Assembly (NCBI RefSeq): GCF_918797505.1
Contig: NC_092800.1
Coordinates: forward strand, 2,294,001-2,358,000
Direction of reading: 5' to 3'
Length of the DNA: 64,000 nt
Source of the DNA: Bemisia tabaci
Lineage: Eukaryota; Arthropoda; Insecta; Hemiptera; Aleyrodidae
Part shown: in pieces, positions 11,777-26,666 of the stretch
How positions within the stretch are numbered: the stretch's first letter is position 1
Layout: each line of letters opens with the position of its first letter
Notes under the pieces: generated by a model
The model's input: the letters and a program-made list of their open reading frames with translations, nothing else
The model's database searches: none
Told to the model about the DNA's origin: nothing
Translations under genes and position numbers: made by a program

Positions 11777-12586
11777 ATCTCAGCTGATACCCTTCTTTTG
11801 ATGCAGGCTTTGATTTTTTTTAACTCATTTTTTTTCGTTCTTTGCACTGATCAAGGAAGCGCTGGTATAGGAGGGCGATCAATAGCGCCACGAAGTTTCT
11901 GTTCAAGTATTCTGTGAATATTTCAAGTTTTCTCGCTCAAAGGTGCGTTTTATGTTCTCGCAGGTTTGAGGGGGGGATGTCAAGCCAAATAGACCAAAAG
12001 TTTGCAAAGCTCTACTTTTGCATTAAGAGCGGATATTCCATCACACAAATTGTTCAAAAATTGCCCGAAAGTGGAATTGCAAATTTTTTTTGTCTAAAAA
12101 AGGGGGGTGCGCACCCTCGAAAAATTGACGGATCGGCACGAAATTATTCTCAGCTCTAGGTTTGTCACGTATCCTATTTACTGGGAGCAAAAACCCGAGA
12201 CAGAACGGTTTTTTTCCTGTATCACTCGACTAAGCTCGTACTCGGACAGGCAATGACGCAATGCTCTTGAGCGATCCGCATACTTTAAATACACGTTAAT
12301 TAGATAGAATGCCCCTGAGCAGATCCTGCGCGTCTAGATTTGTTGCCGGCACGATTGATTTGATAATCCCGCTGTAAACGTATCGAATAAAGTACCGTCT
12401 CATCCTCGACACGCTAAGTAATGGCCTCTTGTCATCATGAATAAATCGTCGAGCGCCTCATCCGTGATAATATTTTAAAATAAAAAAATGTGTTCCTAGC
12501 AATCGGCGGTATTTTGTTGAAGGAAGAAAATACAAAAATAGTGCAATGGAAATAAGCTCGTGTAAAAAATCTGGCAAATGGAACAA
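11777..12586. other. Gene-free stretch
   Basis: Contains only short ORFs without recognisable domains. No repeat partner was noticed in this window. Confidence 0.4.
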
Positions 12587-13860
12587 AGACCGTGGGCCAG
12601 CAGGGGGTAACCCTCCCCCCCCCCCCCCCGTCGGGAATTTTGAAGATGGTGATTTTCTTGAAGCTCTCAACTAGTAGATAAGTAAGATTTTCCTTGTTTA
12701 CGCGAATTTATCGTCGTGGTGGGGGGGGGTAGGCCCCCCCTAAACCCCCCAAAATTGCTCAGAATTCCGACTTTTCCGCGGAATTTTCCCACTTTTACCC
12801 GAAAAGGCTTGATTTTAGGGCAAAACTCCACATAACCATTCTGAAAGCTCGTGAGATTCTGGTCTAGAAAAGTCTTAAGTGACTTTGACCAGGACCCGCG
12901 GTGCCCCAAAATGGGGGGGCTTAAAATGTCAAAATATCTCAATTTTCCGCGAAAATGACCGTTTCGCCGCGATTTCTCGCCAATAACGCGAAGAAGGTTG
13001 GTATTATCGTAAAATCGTTTACCCCTATAATAACAGAGCATTAATTTTTCATTCTAAGGGCGGCCTAACCCCTCGTGGGGGGGAGGGGGGCCCCCCCAGC
13101 AGTACCCACCCTATAAAAACCGTCAAGATTGGCCGCTTCCTTGAAGTAGCGTTATGCGCAAAAATGGGCGGCAAAATGAAAACAAGTAGCGTTTGTTCTG
13201 AGAGAACATCAATGTGGATTCTTGTGGGGGGTGACAGGGGAGAGGGAGGTACATCCTCCTCCCTCCCCCTCCCCCTCCCCCAAAAAATAATCACGAAAAA
13301 CGTTAATTAAACGCGAAAATTCCACTTTATAAGACGACTTCAGGGCTTGTCATTGACACGCTTACACTGACATAATTTAACGAGGGGGGGGGAGGGGAGA
13401 GGGGGCCCTCCCCCCTCCTCTCCCACCCCCTCCCCCAAATAAATAATCACGAAAAAATTTAATTAAACGCGACAATTCCATACTCTAAAAGGCGACTTTC
13501 AGGGCGTGTCATTGTCACGCTCACACTAATATAATTTAAAGAAGGAGGGGGGGTGTTAGACATCTTAGCCTCCCCAGCCAACATTAAAAAAGGGTGGGGG
13601 AGGGGTAATGTACAAACGTTACTTACTTAATAATAGGAGGGACGGGGAAACTTAGCTGCAGTAGGAGAATTGTAAGATTTGAAGGGATACGGAATTAAAT
13701 CAGGGAACGTAGAAATACTATTTTATTTTTTGGAAATGACTGAAACTGAGGGGAGTTTATTCATAATTGACGGAAATGTACATACTTAAGCTTATGTCAA
13801 CATTTTTGAAACGTTTGGAGAATAGGCTTAAAGTGTATTGGATCGTTTGCCAAAGTATTC
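12587..13860. repeat. Left arm of a 3.3-kb inverted repeat (pairs with 14586-15854)
   Basis: The arm is the near-perfect reverse complement of 14586-15854. The outer end gaccgtgggccagcaggggg at 12588 matches its complement at 15834-15853, and the inner end ccaaagtattc at 13860 matches gaatactttgg at 14586. It holds several G or C homopolymer tracts, and an internal direct repeat of about 150-170 bp (aataatcacgaaaaa, near 13287 and 13444). The identical peptides predicted in both arms (MLCYYRGK...) are symmetry shadows, not genes. Confidence 0.92.
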
Positions 13861-14585
13861 AATCATTCATTTGGTCACAGACAGATACTGCAGTGAACTC
13901 TGATTGACGAATAGTTATCAAGATAGTTCGTCTCGAAAAAAGCCAAATTATTTGAATGTTTGCTTCTTATTGGTTTGATTTTCATTGAGTTTGCAAGATG
14001 AAGTCAACTTTCACATCGTCAGCGGAGGTAAACTGGCTAGACCCATCTCCATGCCTTAAATATACTTTTCCCACTGAGTATATTGGGTGTATTTCTTTCG
14101 GTTCCATTCAGTTAAGAATAGATCGATAAGCTGGCTCTTGTTTTTACACTTGCCTAAATTACTTTTCAAACTACGGGGTATTTTGGTTGGGGGTCCATTC
14201 GTAAAAGAAGTATCCCTTAATCCCCCCCATAATCGCTTAATGTTTTTGATGAATTTATCACTGCAGTTTCTGTCTATGACCAAATGAATGATTGAATTGT
14301 TGGCGAAAAGCGTCAGCTGTTTTGTAAAGTTTTGATTCCTCCAGTTTTTCATTTCTCAGTTTCAGTTCGGTATGATACCTTGCCCATAAAGGTGATCTAA
14401 AAGCGTCCTCCGAGTGTTATTTCTTTCCTTACCACCTTTAGCTTTTACCTTTAGCCTTTAGGTTATGGGCCCAGCACGCTCAGTTTCAGTTCGGTATGAT
14501 ACCTTGCCCATAAAGGTGATCTAAAAGCGTCCTCCGAGTGTTATTTCTTTCCTTACCACCTTTAGCTTTTACCTTTAGCCTATAT
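13861..14585. repeat. Spacer of the inverted repeat with a tandem duplication
   Basis: The 725-bp spacer contains a direct duplication: ctcagtttcagttcggtatg begins near 14355 and again near 14480, each followed by about 100 nearly identical bases ending acctttagcc. No coding motif is seen. Confidence 0.8.
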
Positions 14586-16971
<2,386 letters not shown>

Positions 16972-18397
16972 ATACAGGGTGTTTCAGACCACCCGTACCA
17001 GGCCTTTTTCTCGGTTGGTATAGGTCGCACGAAGTCGGAGACCGCGGGGTTGAATAGGGAATTGACCCCAAGGAATCCGAATTTCGTGGTCCCGAAACGC
17101 CCCCACCCCCCCCTGGGGGGTAAAGGGGGGGTCACGATGCTGAAAGTCACGGTTCCCGACCGAATTGCGGATTAATCGCATCAGAATTGAAAAGCACGGA
17201 AAATTTCACGTGGAATTGACCCCTAAAAATCCAAAATCGGACCATCCAAGGCCCAAAAATGACCCCCTAAAGAGGGGAACAGTACCCCCCTCCATAATTT
17301 CTCTTTGGTCTCAAAATTGACGTAAATTCTCCAGAAAAAGACGCGTTCCCAAGTAATCGACCTCGAGAAATCCAAATTTCATGGTCCCGAAGCTCCTCTA
17401 GCCCCCCTTGGGAAGTAAACGGGGGGGCCCAATTTTAAAAATCGGGCTCTTTTCCGAATCGCAAATTGATTGCATCCAAATTGAGGAGCAGAACACATTT
17501 ACATCTTAAGTGACTCCTAAGAGTTCTAATTGACCCCCCTGAACGGCAGAAAGTAACCCCCTGAGGAAGGGGCCTCGCCCCCGCCAAAAATTTCTCAGGA
17601 TTCCTCTTTGGTCGCAAAACTGACGTCGATTCTCCAGAAAAAGACGGTTTCCCAAGTAATCGACCCCGAGGACTCTAAATTTCATGTTCCCTGAGCTCCT
17701 CGGGGCCGAGTACATGGGAAACCGTCTTTTTCTGGAGAATCGAAGTCAGTTTTGCGACCAAAGAGGAATCCTGAGAAATTTTTGGCGGGGGCGAGGCCCC
17801 CTTCCTCAGGGGGTTCCTTTCTGCCGTTCAGGGGGTCAATTAGAACTCTTAGGAGTCACTTAAGATGTAAATGTGTTCTGCTCCTCAATTTGGATGCAAT
17901 CAATTTGCGATTCGGAAAGGAGCCCCGATTTTTAAAATTGGGCCCCCCCGTTTACTCCCCAAGGGGGGCTAGAGGAGCTTCGGGACCATGAAATTTGGAT
18001 TTCTCGAGGTCGATTACTTGGGAAACCGTCTTTTTCTGGAGAATTTACGTCAATTTTGAGACCAAAGAGAAATTATGGAGGGGGGTACTGTTCCCCTCTT
18101 TAGGGGGTCATTTTTGGGCCTTGGATGGTCCGATTTTGGATTTTTAGGGGTCAATTCCACGTGAAATTTTCCGTGCTTTTCAATTCTGATGCGATTCATC
18201 CGCAATTCGGTCGGGAACCGTGACTTTCAGCATCGTGACCCCCCCTTTACCCCCCAAGGGGGGTGGGGGGGTTTCGGGACCACGAAATTCGGATTCCTTG
18301 GGGTCAATTCCCTATTCAACCCCGCGGTCTCCGACTTCGTGCGACCTATACCAACCGAGAAAAAGGCCTGGTACGGGTGGTCTGAAACACCCTGTAT
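16972..18397. repeat. Inverted repeat, arms 16972-17655 and 17714-18397
   Basis: The ends atacagggtgtttcag and ctgaaacaccctgtat are inverted. The innermost pairing is ctggag...gtttccca against tgggaaacc..., around a 58-bp loop. Each arm is itself made of about three degenerate direct units of the type gaatccgaatttcgtggtcccgaa, each followed by a C- or G-rich box. ORFs predicted here are symmetric shadows. Confidence 0.88.
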
Positions 18398-18929
18398 TGC
18401 TGACTTCAGAACGTGTCGGCCCTGCAATTTGAAGAAACACGTAAGAAAATGGATTGGCGTTCCCCAATAATGTCAAATTGTGAAAAAAAAAATCGCAACC
18501 AGGCTTTTAATAATGCTAACAAACAGGGATAGTGATCAATAAAATGTGGAAATCATAATTAATTACAATACTTTATGTGTGGAAAAATGTTTGTTGGTGA
18601 TTTTGGTTTGGTCGACGGGGTCAGTCCAATTAAGACATCATTCTCAGAGGGCTGCGATAGAATTGCGGGATTGCCCCTTTTTTTACCTTTTTGGAGATGC
18701 ATAGGATTGCGGGAATTTTTCTGGTACTGAAAACTCACATGTTTGAGCGAATATTCAATACTCAACGAGAAGGCGTTAATCTCGGGCCTTGGTAGTTAGT
18801 GGTAGATAACTACATCGCGGGAGACCACTCATTCCCTCCTCATTTAAGGGCATGTCTCTCTTCCATGGATAGCCCTCGTAGCGTGAATGACCAAGAAAAC
18901 TTTCAAGGATATTTAAAAATCGAACTAAG

Positions 18930-19560
18930 GGCCTGCGGTCGCTACGCAGCCGCCAACTACTGAGAAACATTACACGTAAAAAATCATAGAACAACCACTT
19001 TCAAGTTTTTTAAGAGATGAATGTGTTCAAAACCCGACGGGTGTACCCGAAAGAAAGCGTATATTTATCTCTGACGGCAATATTATACACAACTTTTATG
19101 TTTTATTTTCAATAAATATTTTTAAAAAGCTACACATAGTTTTTCTGAAAATTTTTCGCGGTTTTACCTAAATGATCTCAATGAAAGTATCGAAAATTTC
19201 GACGCGATATTTTTGTTCGTTCTATTTCCTTTTAATGTAACCGAAAAAAGCAAATATCATCTGAGTTTCTGAATCGTTACAATAAGGATACATATTTTCC
19301 CTTTAATTATGGTAAAAACTGGAGCGGAAAATTAAGAATGAAAACACGCAGTCCTACAGAATTATTTCCCACGGTCTTGTAGGAGCTTTTATGCGTTTCA
19401 CGCCAACAGACCGACTGCACGGCGTTTGGCGCAATGCGAGAAGTATTCATGCAGTCTTGCAGGCGCTAACATACTGTTAACGACGCGCCGGCCGCACTGT
19501 GTTTGGCGCGATTTTTCTTGTTGTCGTTAAAATAATCGAGGCATCGAATAATAGAGCTTA
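18930..19560. repeat. Dispersed repeat related to 46640-47860
   Basis: Shares ccaactactgagaaa, acgtaaaaaatc/tagtagaacaac, tttttaaaaagctacacaca/tagtttttc and gcaatgcgagaagtattcat with 46640-47860. A second identical copy is at about 21072-21702, through the tandem duplication. Confidence 0.75.
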
Positions 19561-19870
19561 AAAGGTCTAGTTGTGTTTTGACGCCGTATGAACATTCCAA
19601 CTTTACCTTGTTTCCTCCGATTGAATATTAATTCTGAGAGAAGTTGGAAAAGTTCTCTATACCCACGACCACTTCATTTATCATCAGAAGGTAAGACATC
19701 GATGACTTATCAACAACCTAAACTAGCGTTAACTTAAAAATGCGTTTATTTTCTAACTCTTCCCTGTTTTGCAAAACTTCTACCTTAAATTAACTTAATT
19801 TTAAATTAGCGCCTTCCTGTAGCAGATGCTAAGGTTTCTATTCGCGCGATCCTCATCTATTTTCTTAGAC

Positions 19871-20036
19871 CTTTCGCCAGAGTCGGATCCAGCAATTTGA
19901 CAACACCGGATTCCCTCCACTTAAACCTATGTTAAATAATCGATTCTTGTCGGAGCACCTGGCCCCCTAAGAATCGATACATTTCCAAAGGTTTAAATGG
20001 AGAAAAGCAATTTTGTCAATTCGCTGAATCCGCAAA
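19871..20036. mobile_element. Short palindromic MITE with ATCGATTCTT core
   Basis: The ends ggatccagcaatttgaca and tgtcaattcgctgaatcc are imperfect inverted repeats. The interior ttaaacctatgttaaataatcgattctt mirrors aagaatcgatacatttccaaaggtttaa. It resembles the CAGTGGCGTGGCG family in its core but not at its ends. It is duplicated at 22013-22178. Confidence 0.65.
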
Positions 20037-20123
20037 TGCCTTTCGCGCATTCCTGGATTACCGTCTCAGAGTTCTATGAAAGTCCGTAACTAACGTAAGT
20101 ATTACGTACTTATTATAAGTAGT

Positions 20124-22265
20124 GGGACCATGAAATTTGGATTTCTCGAGGTCGATTACTTGGGAAACCGTCTTTTTCTGGAGAATTTACGTCAATTTTG
20201 AGACCAAAGAGAAATTATGGAGGGGGGTACTGTTCCCCTCTTTAGGGGGTCATTTTTGGGCCTTGGATGGTCCGATTTTGGATTTTTAGGGGTCAATTCC
20301 ACGTGAAATTTTCCGTGCTTTTCAATTCTGATGCGATTCATCCGCAATTCGGTCGGGAACCGTGACTTTCAGCATCGTGACCCCCCCTTTACCCCCCAAG
20401 GGGGGTGGGGGGGTTTCGGGACCACGAAATTCGGATTCCTTGGGGTCAATTCCCTATTCAACCCCGCGGTCTCCGACTTCGTGCGACCTATACCAACCGA
20501 GAAAAAGGCCTGGTACGGGTGGTCTGAAACACCCTGTATTGCTGACTTCAGAACGTGTCGGCCCTGCAATTTGAAGAAACACGTAAGAAAATGGATTGGC
20601 GTTCCCCAATAATGTCAAATTGTGAAAAAAAAAATCGCAACCAGGCTTTTAATAATGCTAACAAACAGGGATAGTGATCAATAAAATGTGGAAATCATAA
20701 TTAATTACAATACTTTATGTGTGGAAAAATGTTTGTTGGTGATTTTGGTTTGGTCGACGGGGTCAGTCCAATTAAGACATCATTCTCAGAGGGCTGCGAT
20801 AGAATTGCGGGATTGCCCCTTTTTTTACCTTTTTGGAGATGCATAGGATTGCGGGAATTTTTCTGGTACTGAAAACTCACATGTTTGAGCGAATATTCAA
20901 TACTCAACGAGAAGGCGTTAATCTCGGGCCTTGGTAGTTAGTGGTAGATAACTACATCGCGGGAGACCACTCATTCCCTCCTCATTTAAGGGCATGTCTC
21001 TCTTCCATGGATAGCCCTCGTAGCGTGAATGACCAAGAAAACTTTCAAGGATATTTAAAAATCGAACTAAGGGCCTGCGGTCGCTACGCAGCCGCCAACT
21101 ACTGAGAAACATTACACGTAAAAAATCATAGAACAACCACTTTCAAGTTTTTTAAGAGATGAATGTGTTCAAAACCCGACGGGTGTACCCGAAAGAAAGC
21201 GTATATTTATCTCTGACGGCAATATTATACACAACTTTTATGTTTTATTTTCAATAAATATTTTTAAAAAGCTACACATAGTTTTTCTGAAAATTTTTCG
21301 CGGTTTTACCTAAATGATCTCAATGAAAGTATCGAAAATTTCGACGCGATATTTTTGTTCGTTCTATTTCCTTTTAATGTAACCGAAAAAAGCAAATATC
21401 ATCTGAGTTTCTGAATCGTTACAATAAGGATACATATTTTCCCTTTAATTATGGTAAAAACTGGAGCGGAAAATTAAGAATGAAAACACGCAGTCCTACA
21501 GAATTATTTCCCACGGTCTTGTAGGAGCTTTTATGCGTTTCACGCCAACAGACCGACTGCACGGCGTTTGGCGCAATGCGAGAAGTATTCATGCAGTCTT
21601 GCAGGCGCTAACATACTGTTAACGACGCGCCGGCCGCACTGTGTTTGGCGCGATTTTTCTTGTTGTCGTTAAAATAATCGAGGCATCGAATAATAGAGCT
21701 TAAAAGGTCTAGTTGTGTTTTGACGCCGTATGAACATTCCAACTTTACCTTGTTTCCTCCGATTGAATATTAATTCTGAGAGAAGTTGGAAAAGTTCTCT
21801 ATACCCACGACCACTTCATTTATCATCAGAAGGTAAGACATCGATGACTTATCAACAACCTAAACTAGCGTTAACTTAAAAATGCGTTTATTTTCTAACT
21901 CTTCCCTGTTTTGCAAAACTTCTACCTTAAATTAACTTAATTTTAAATTAGCGCCTTCCTGTAGCAGATGCTAAGGTTTCTATTCGCGCGATCCTCATCT
22001 ATTTTCTTAGACCTTTCGCCAGAGTCGGATCCAGCAATTTGACAACACCGGATTCCCTCCACTTAAACCTATGTTAAATAATCGATTCTTGTCGGAGCAC
22101 CTGGCCCCCTAAGAATCGATACATTTCCAAAGGTTTAAATGGAGAAAAGCAATTTTGTCAATTCGCTGAATCCGCAAATGCCTTTCGCGCATTCCTGGAT
22201 TACCGTCTCAGAGTTCTATGAAAGTCCGTAACTAACGTAAGTATTACGTACTTATTATAAGTAGT
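20124..22265. repeat. Tandem duplication, unit 2 (2142 bp)
   Basis: Second unit of the 2142-bp duplication. It ends ...cttattataagtagt, after which unique sequence resumes. Confidence 0.92.
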
Positions 22266-23639
22266 ACTTATATAGTATACTAGCGACCCGTACGTGCTTC
22301 GCACGTATGAAACATACAATCAGAGAAAACAGAATTCATCTCACAATAATCAATAATCAGTAGGACATGAATCGTTGCGATGTATTATACGACATTATAA
22401 TGCAGCATTACTATTATAATGCATTATATAATGGATTATAGGCATTATAAATCATTATTACCACGTGGGAATGAAATGTTGCAGAATGAATTGAAAAGCA
22501 TGTTGGCAAAATTTATTACAAAAATAGTATAACATGTAGGTACATAACATAAAGGTAATACAAATTGAATGATTAGAGCGTGTATATTTTATTACATTGT
22601 AATAGGACACACGATTTCCCGGAAATCGTGCCGTCCTATTCCAACATTATGGGTATACCTATTATACTCATTTTTGTCATTGTTGGAAATTTTGATAGTT
22701 TAAAATTTGATAGTTTGAAATTTGATAGTGGATAGTTTGATAGTTGAAAATGTTGGCACTTTATTTAGTTAAGGTGATTCGTAGAAATAGTTACTCCAAA
22801 AAATCATGTTAAAGCAGAGAAGTACGGCAATGACGTAAGGACGTTTTCATTGCCTCACTGCAAGGAAAAATTTCCGTCCGCAATCCGAGCAATTCCAAAA
22901 GGAAAAAACATATAATAAAAAAAAGAATGATCACATAGAAACATTCACATACAAATCCATCCCTACCGAATATGTGAATGGCTTCGACATCATCTTGAGA
23001 TACTATTCGGAAATCTTCAAATTTAGACGAATCAGCTTCATACAAAACACATATCAAAAAACGAATTTAGAAAATTGGTGCCCTCCGGTCTGAAATCACT
23101 TTATAGACCATTGAAAAGCCTTATGCAAAATGTCAACTTTAAAATCGAATTTTTAGGGGTCCCGCCCGCATTGGCCCTACACATTAACGTGAATACTCCA
23201 TGAGAATTTGCCAGAAATTGTTCAACAATGATTTTCTTGGCGGGGTGTGACAATATTATTGATTTCCTTTTTTAAAATAAGGGCGTTAAAGTTGGTTTGA
23301 GTTAAAAAGATTCCTGCTTGGCACGAAAGGCTAGGGTTGACAGAAAATCCTTCGGCGCGTGGGGAGTGCGGCGAGTCTGCAGAAAGGAAACCTCGATGTT
23401 CCCGACTGAGCACCAAACAGTTGGCGATGGAAATTCGCAGGATGGAAATTTCATATGAATAACGTAAAAATAAAATGACAAAAAAAACATATGTGAGCAG
23501 TTGCGGAATTTCCCGTTTCCACACGATGTACACGAACAGAACTCTCCGACCGCTGAGAAAGATCCGGCAACACCGCAACACTCGAACAATCGGGACGGTA
23601 GCTCGTTCCGTCTACAACAAAAGTGCGACCGAGCTCCGG
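22266..23639. other. AT-rich stretch with two hairpins
   Basis: A hairpin with stem cgtacgtgc/gcacgtatg and a short loop lies near 22287-22306 in the context tagcgacccgtacgtgcttc, a string type often found at ends of non-LTR elements. An imperfect palindrome aataggac...gtcctatt lies at about 22601-22641. A minus-strand ORF at 22809-23057 has a coding-like start but no motif I recognise. Confidence 0.45.
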
Positions 23640-24600
23640 TCGTCGTTTCAGAGTAGACCATCAGAGTAGCCGCGACGCTTACGCGGAGGGACTCGCGGCG
23701 CCCCCCCCCCCCCCCCCCCCCCCCGCCAAAGCCGGCCGAAGGCCAGCTCCGCCGAACGCGCAACGAATGAAGGGACCGCACGGCAAAAACGACCGATCGA
23801 CCGACGAGGAGGGCGCAGAAACGAATTTCCCAGAAACGTTCGAAGGGCACCAGCGCCTCCCCGGATCGCCGGATCACGATACCCGCCCTTATCGGACGTC
23901 GGCACCGTAGGACCCGTCCGCCGACGGAACCGCGAGCCCGCGGGACGAACGGGAAGGTACGAAGTGACCGTTACAAGGAATCGACCGACGAAACGGTCCG
24001 AGGGGCACCGCGCCCACCCCGGGAGTTCGGGGTCGAAAATTCAGCGGGGACGGGACGTCGGCCGGCCGGGGGCCCCCGCTGACCGAAACCCCAGGCCGCG
24101 GGCCGAACGTGACGGGAGCGGTGGCGGTTTTTCCGAAAACGGTCGCGGGGCCCCAGCGCCCCTCCCGGGTCGCCGGATCCGAAATCCGACCTTATCGGAC
24201 GTCGGCACAGTAGGACCCGTCCGCAGACGGAACCCCGAGCCCGGGGGACGAACGGGGAGGTACGAAGTGACCGTTACAAGGAATCGGCCGACGGAACGGT
24301 CCGAGGGGCACCGCGCCCCCCGGAAGCGCAAAAAAACGAAACGGCCGGAGGGACAAGGAGCCGATAGCCGGGACGCGACCGCACGTGGAAGCGCGACCGG
24401 AAAGACGCGCGCCAGGCCGAGGGACGGGCGAAAAACGGAACCACCCCCGGGGCCCGTAGCAACCCCCCTGGGGGTGGGAACGGGAAAACCCGCGGGGGGA
24501 ACGGAGACCCGGCCGCGGGGGGTCCGCCGAACGAACATCAAGGGCGCGGGACGCGCTGGGACGGCGTGGCGGGGACCGATGTTCAGAGGGTCGCGGGGTA
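23640..24600. repeat. GC-rich island with a 303-bp direct repeat
   Basis: A very GC-rich, CpG-rich block in an AT-rich setting, opening with a run of more than 20 C at about 23700. The block ttatcggacgtcggcac followed by gtaggacccgtccgc recurs at 23889 and 24192, a period of 303 bp. The aacggtccgaggggcaccgc block also recurs at the same spacing. Long ORFs on both strands result from scarce stop codons; their peptides are low-complexity Arg/Pro/Gly. It could be rDNA spacer-like sequence, a satellite or a CpG island. No 18S, 5.8S or 28S core was recognised. Confidence 0.75.
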
Positions 24601-26425
24601 AATCGTATAACTTTATATAAGAGATAGTTAGTAAGTATAGTAGTTATACGTAAGTATTATATACTTTACGGGACCTCCAAACCCTTTGGGGTCCTAATTT
24701 GTCGATGACACTGCTGTTTCCTGCCGCAACTTTTTCACCATTACTACAAATGAAATTCTTTCTCATGAGAGACTCCCCTAAAAATTAATTTGAGAATAAC
24801 GAAAACATTGATAAAATACTTTTCGACTAAACTTGACAAGTATACCCAATATCTCCTTCTTTTATGAGTATGCATGTGAATACGGCATTAATATTTGAAC
24901 TATCGGGGATTTCAAATTATCTTCACCATGTTAGTTAGTGCGCTCTCTTTTAACATATAAAATTTAAGTTATTTCCTTCGTTTCCTGTCCCGTATCAAAG
25001 CATTTTGATCTCCTGCTGATAATCCATGCAGGAGGACGGAGCACTGCTGCTTTATTCTTCGTTATGTTTCTCTTTTTTCCCCCAAATCAAACACTTGGCC
25101 ACGTGGTGCTATCACGACAAGTACATAAGCTGCAGCTGCATCGAAAAGTTTAAGTTTTTTCAAAATTTTTCGGACTAACGGAGCTAATGTCTCTTTTCCG
25201 TTTTTCTATCGTGCACTAAAAGCTACATTCAACGGAGTAGCATGTATTGTATTCTGATATATTCCTTATCATAGCGGCATTTTTTCCGTCTCATATCCAG
25301 CACTCTTAAAATTTTACTTGGTCTTAGTGTCAGTTAAGACCACATTTTTCATCATTTCTCAGTTTTTAATTTAATCCTGTGGTTCACGCACCAATTTAAC
25401 GAAAATTAAATTTCTCAATACAGCCGTGCGGTACATGAAAGTCCAATCGTGATTTCATTTTTCATTTTCTGTTGTCAGTGTCAAGAATCAGTTCAAAGCT
25501 CTATTTATGTATCTAATGATGTAATTCTTTGCATAATATTTTAAAAGAAATGCTTGAACTAGGAAGTCTGTTTGATTTACAAATACCTCGGGTAGACGAA
25601 GGTGAATTTCAGTCGTCAGCATGAATAAGATGACAATCCAAGAAAAGTTATGTCCAAATTACAACTTGGACTTAAATGTTTAATCATTTGTGCGATTCAT
25701 TTTAAACCTATTCGGTAAGTGATCAACATAAAATTCCATTTAGAAGAATATTCTCGACTTAAAATCAGTGTATGACATTATTTACTATCTTGATTTGAGG
25801 ATTATTTTCCTCACGTAGGTAGAAAAATTAGCAGCACTTTTTCACCATTAGCGTAACCTAACCCAACGGCAGTGTAGTTCTACCGAGCACACGAATTTAG
25901 AGTTAGCTCATCCCTCAAGATACGATTTTAAATTTCGAGGTAAAACATTTTTAAGTGAATAAACGGTAATTCTCAAAGAAAATTCCACTGGAACTACTTT
26001 TGTGTTATCTCATAAAAAAGATATTATCTCCGTTGTATTTTTTTTCGTTTACAGATTATTATCAGCTCACCAAAATGAGTCAAGTTTGCAAAATGAGCGG
26101 GTAAGTTTGATCAAAAGTTTGAAATCTTTCCTCTTGCAATATTTTTCTGGATCCGGCACATTAAAGCTAGGATTAGCGTTTCATTAGACACGCACAGTTG
26201 CAAACTCATCTTTATCCTACTATTTAACTTAGACATTCAACTAACTTTTCGAAAGCTACTTTTAGTGATCAAAAAGTGTCAAATCATCTTTAGGTTGATG
26301 AGACTGTAGGCACTTCGAGCAATAAGTCACGAGCTTTTCAGAACTTTAGAATGTTGAATGTAAAAACACTTATATGTATAGGGAAATCAATGTTATATAT
26401 GTTGTTTCTAAAATGGACGTATTTC
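24601..26425. other. AT-rich stretch upstream of the ATPase-like gene
   Basis: No coding exon is established. A splice-bordered mini-ORF at 26055-26100 (acceptor tttcgtttacag, ATG at 26075, donor GTAAGT at 26101) was considered as a first exon of the following gene, but its phase does not fit. Confidence 0.45.
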
Positions 26426-26663
26426 CATCATACGGACCTAAGCGCCAGAGGGTGTGGAAGAAAGGGGAGGGGGTTGGATTGGCGGCGGAATCGGACGCCC
26501 GGCTTATTCCGTCCTATAGGTACTCGCAATGCTTTTCCATGGCGCTTAGGTCCGTTTGACAGGACGCGCTATCCGGCATTCTAAATTCCTCAAAAGGAAC
26601 TCAAATTGGCGCTTAGTCCCGTTTGATAGAAATACGTTCAAGTTTCAAGGAACATTTTGTTGA
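26426..26663. mobile_element. MITE-like inverted repeats before the ATPase-like gene
   Basis: acggacctaagcgcca at about 26430 is inverted as tggcgcttaggtccgt at 26544. A diverged third copy, ggcgcttagtcccgtttgat, is at about 26610, followed by agaaatacgttcaag, which resembles the end of the foldback element at 36762-36892. Confidence 0.6.
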
Positions 26664-26666
26664 CAG

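Larger units (their letters stand above)
17982..20123. repeat. Tandem duplication, unit 1 (2142 bp)
   Basis: Starts gggaccatgaaatttggatt and is followed directly by a second copy. Everything compared by eye is identical, including a 10-A run and all predicted peptides. It includes the outer half of the right arm of the preceding inverted repeat and a maltase-unrelated dispersed repeat (about 18930-19560). Confidence 0.92.

Noticed and set aside
18189..20612. Repeated ORFs of 93, 70 and 66 codons at 18189 and 20331
   Set aside because: Products of the inverted repeat and of the 2142-bp tandem duplication; no coding evidence.
22809..23057. Minus-strand 82-codon ORF starting MICVLYEADSSKFEDF
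   Set aside because: The first part looks protein-like, but no family, no flanking exon and a hydrophobic low-complexity middle; insufficient support for a gene.
23302..24620. Long ORFs on both strands (up to 218 codons) in the GC-rich island
   Set aside because: Stop codons are rare at high GC; the peptides are Arg/Pro/Gly low complexity and overlap on both strands.
26055..26100. Splice-bordered mini-exon with ATG upstream of the ATPase-like gene
   Set aside because: Acceptor and donor look good, but it ends in phase 2 and neither candidate acceptor (26666, 26675) restores the family frame. Not annotated as exon 1.
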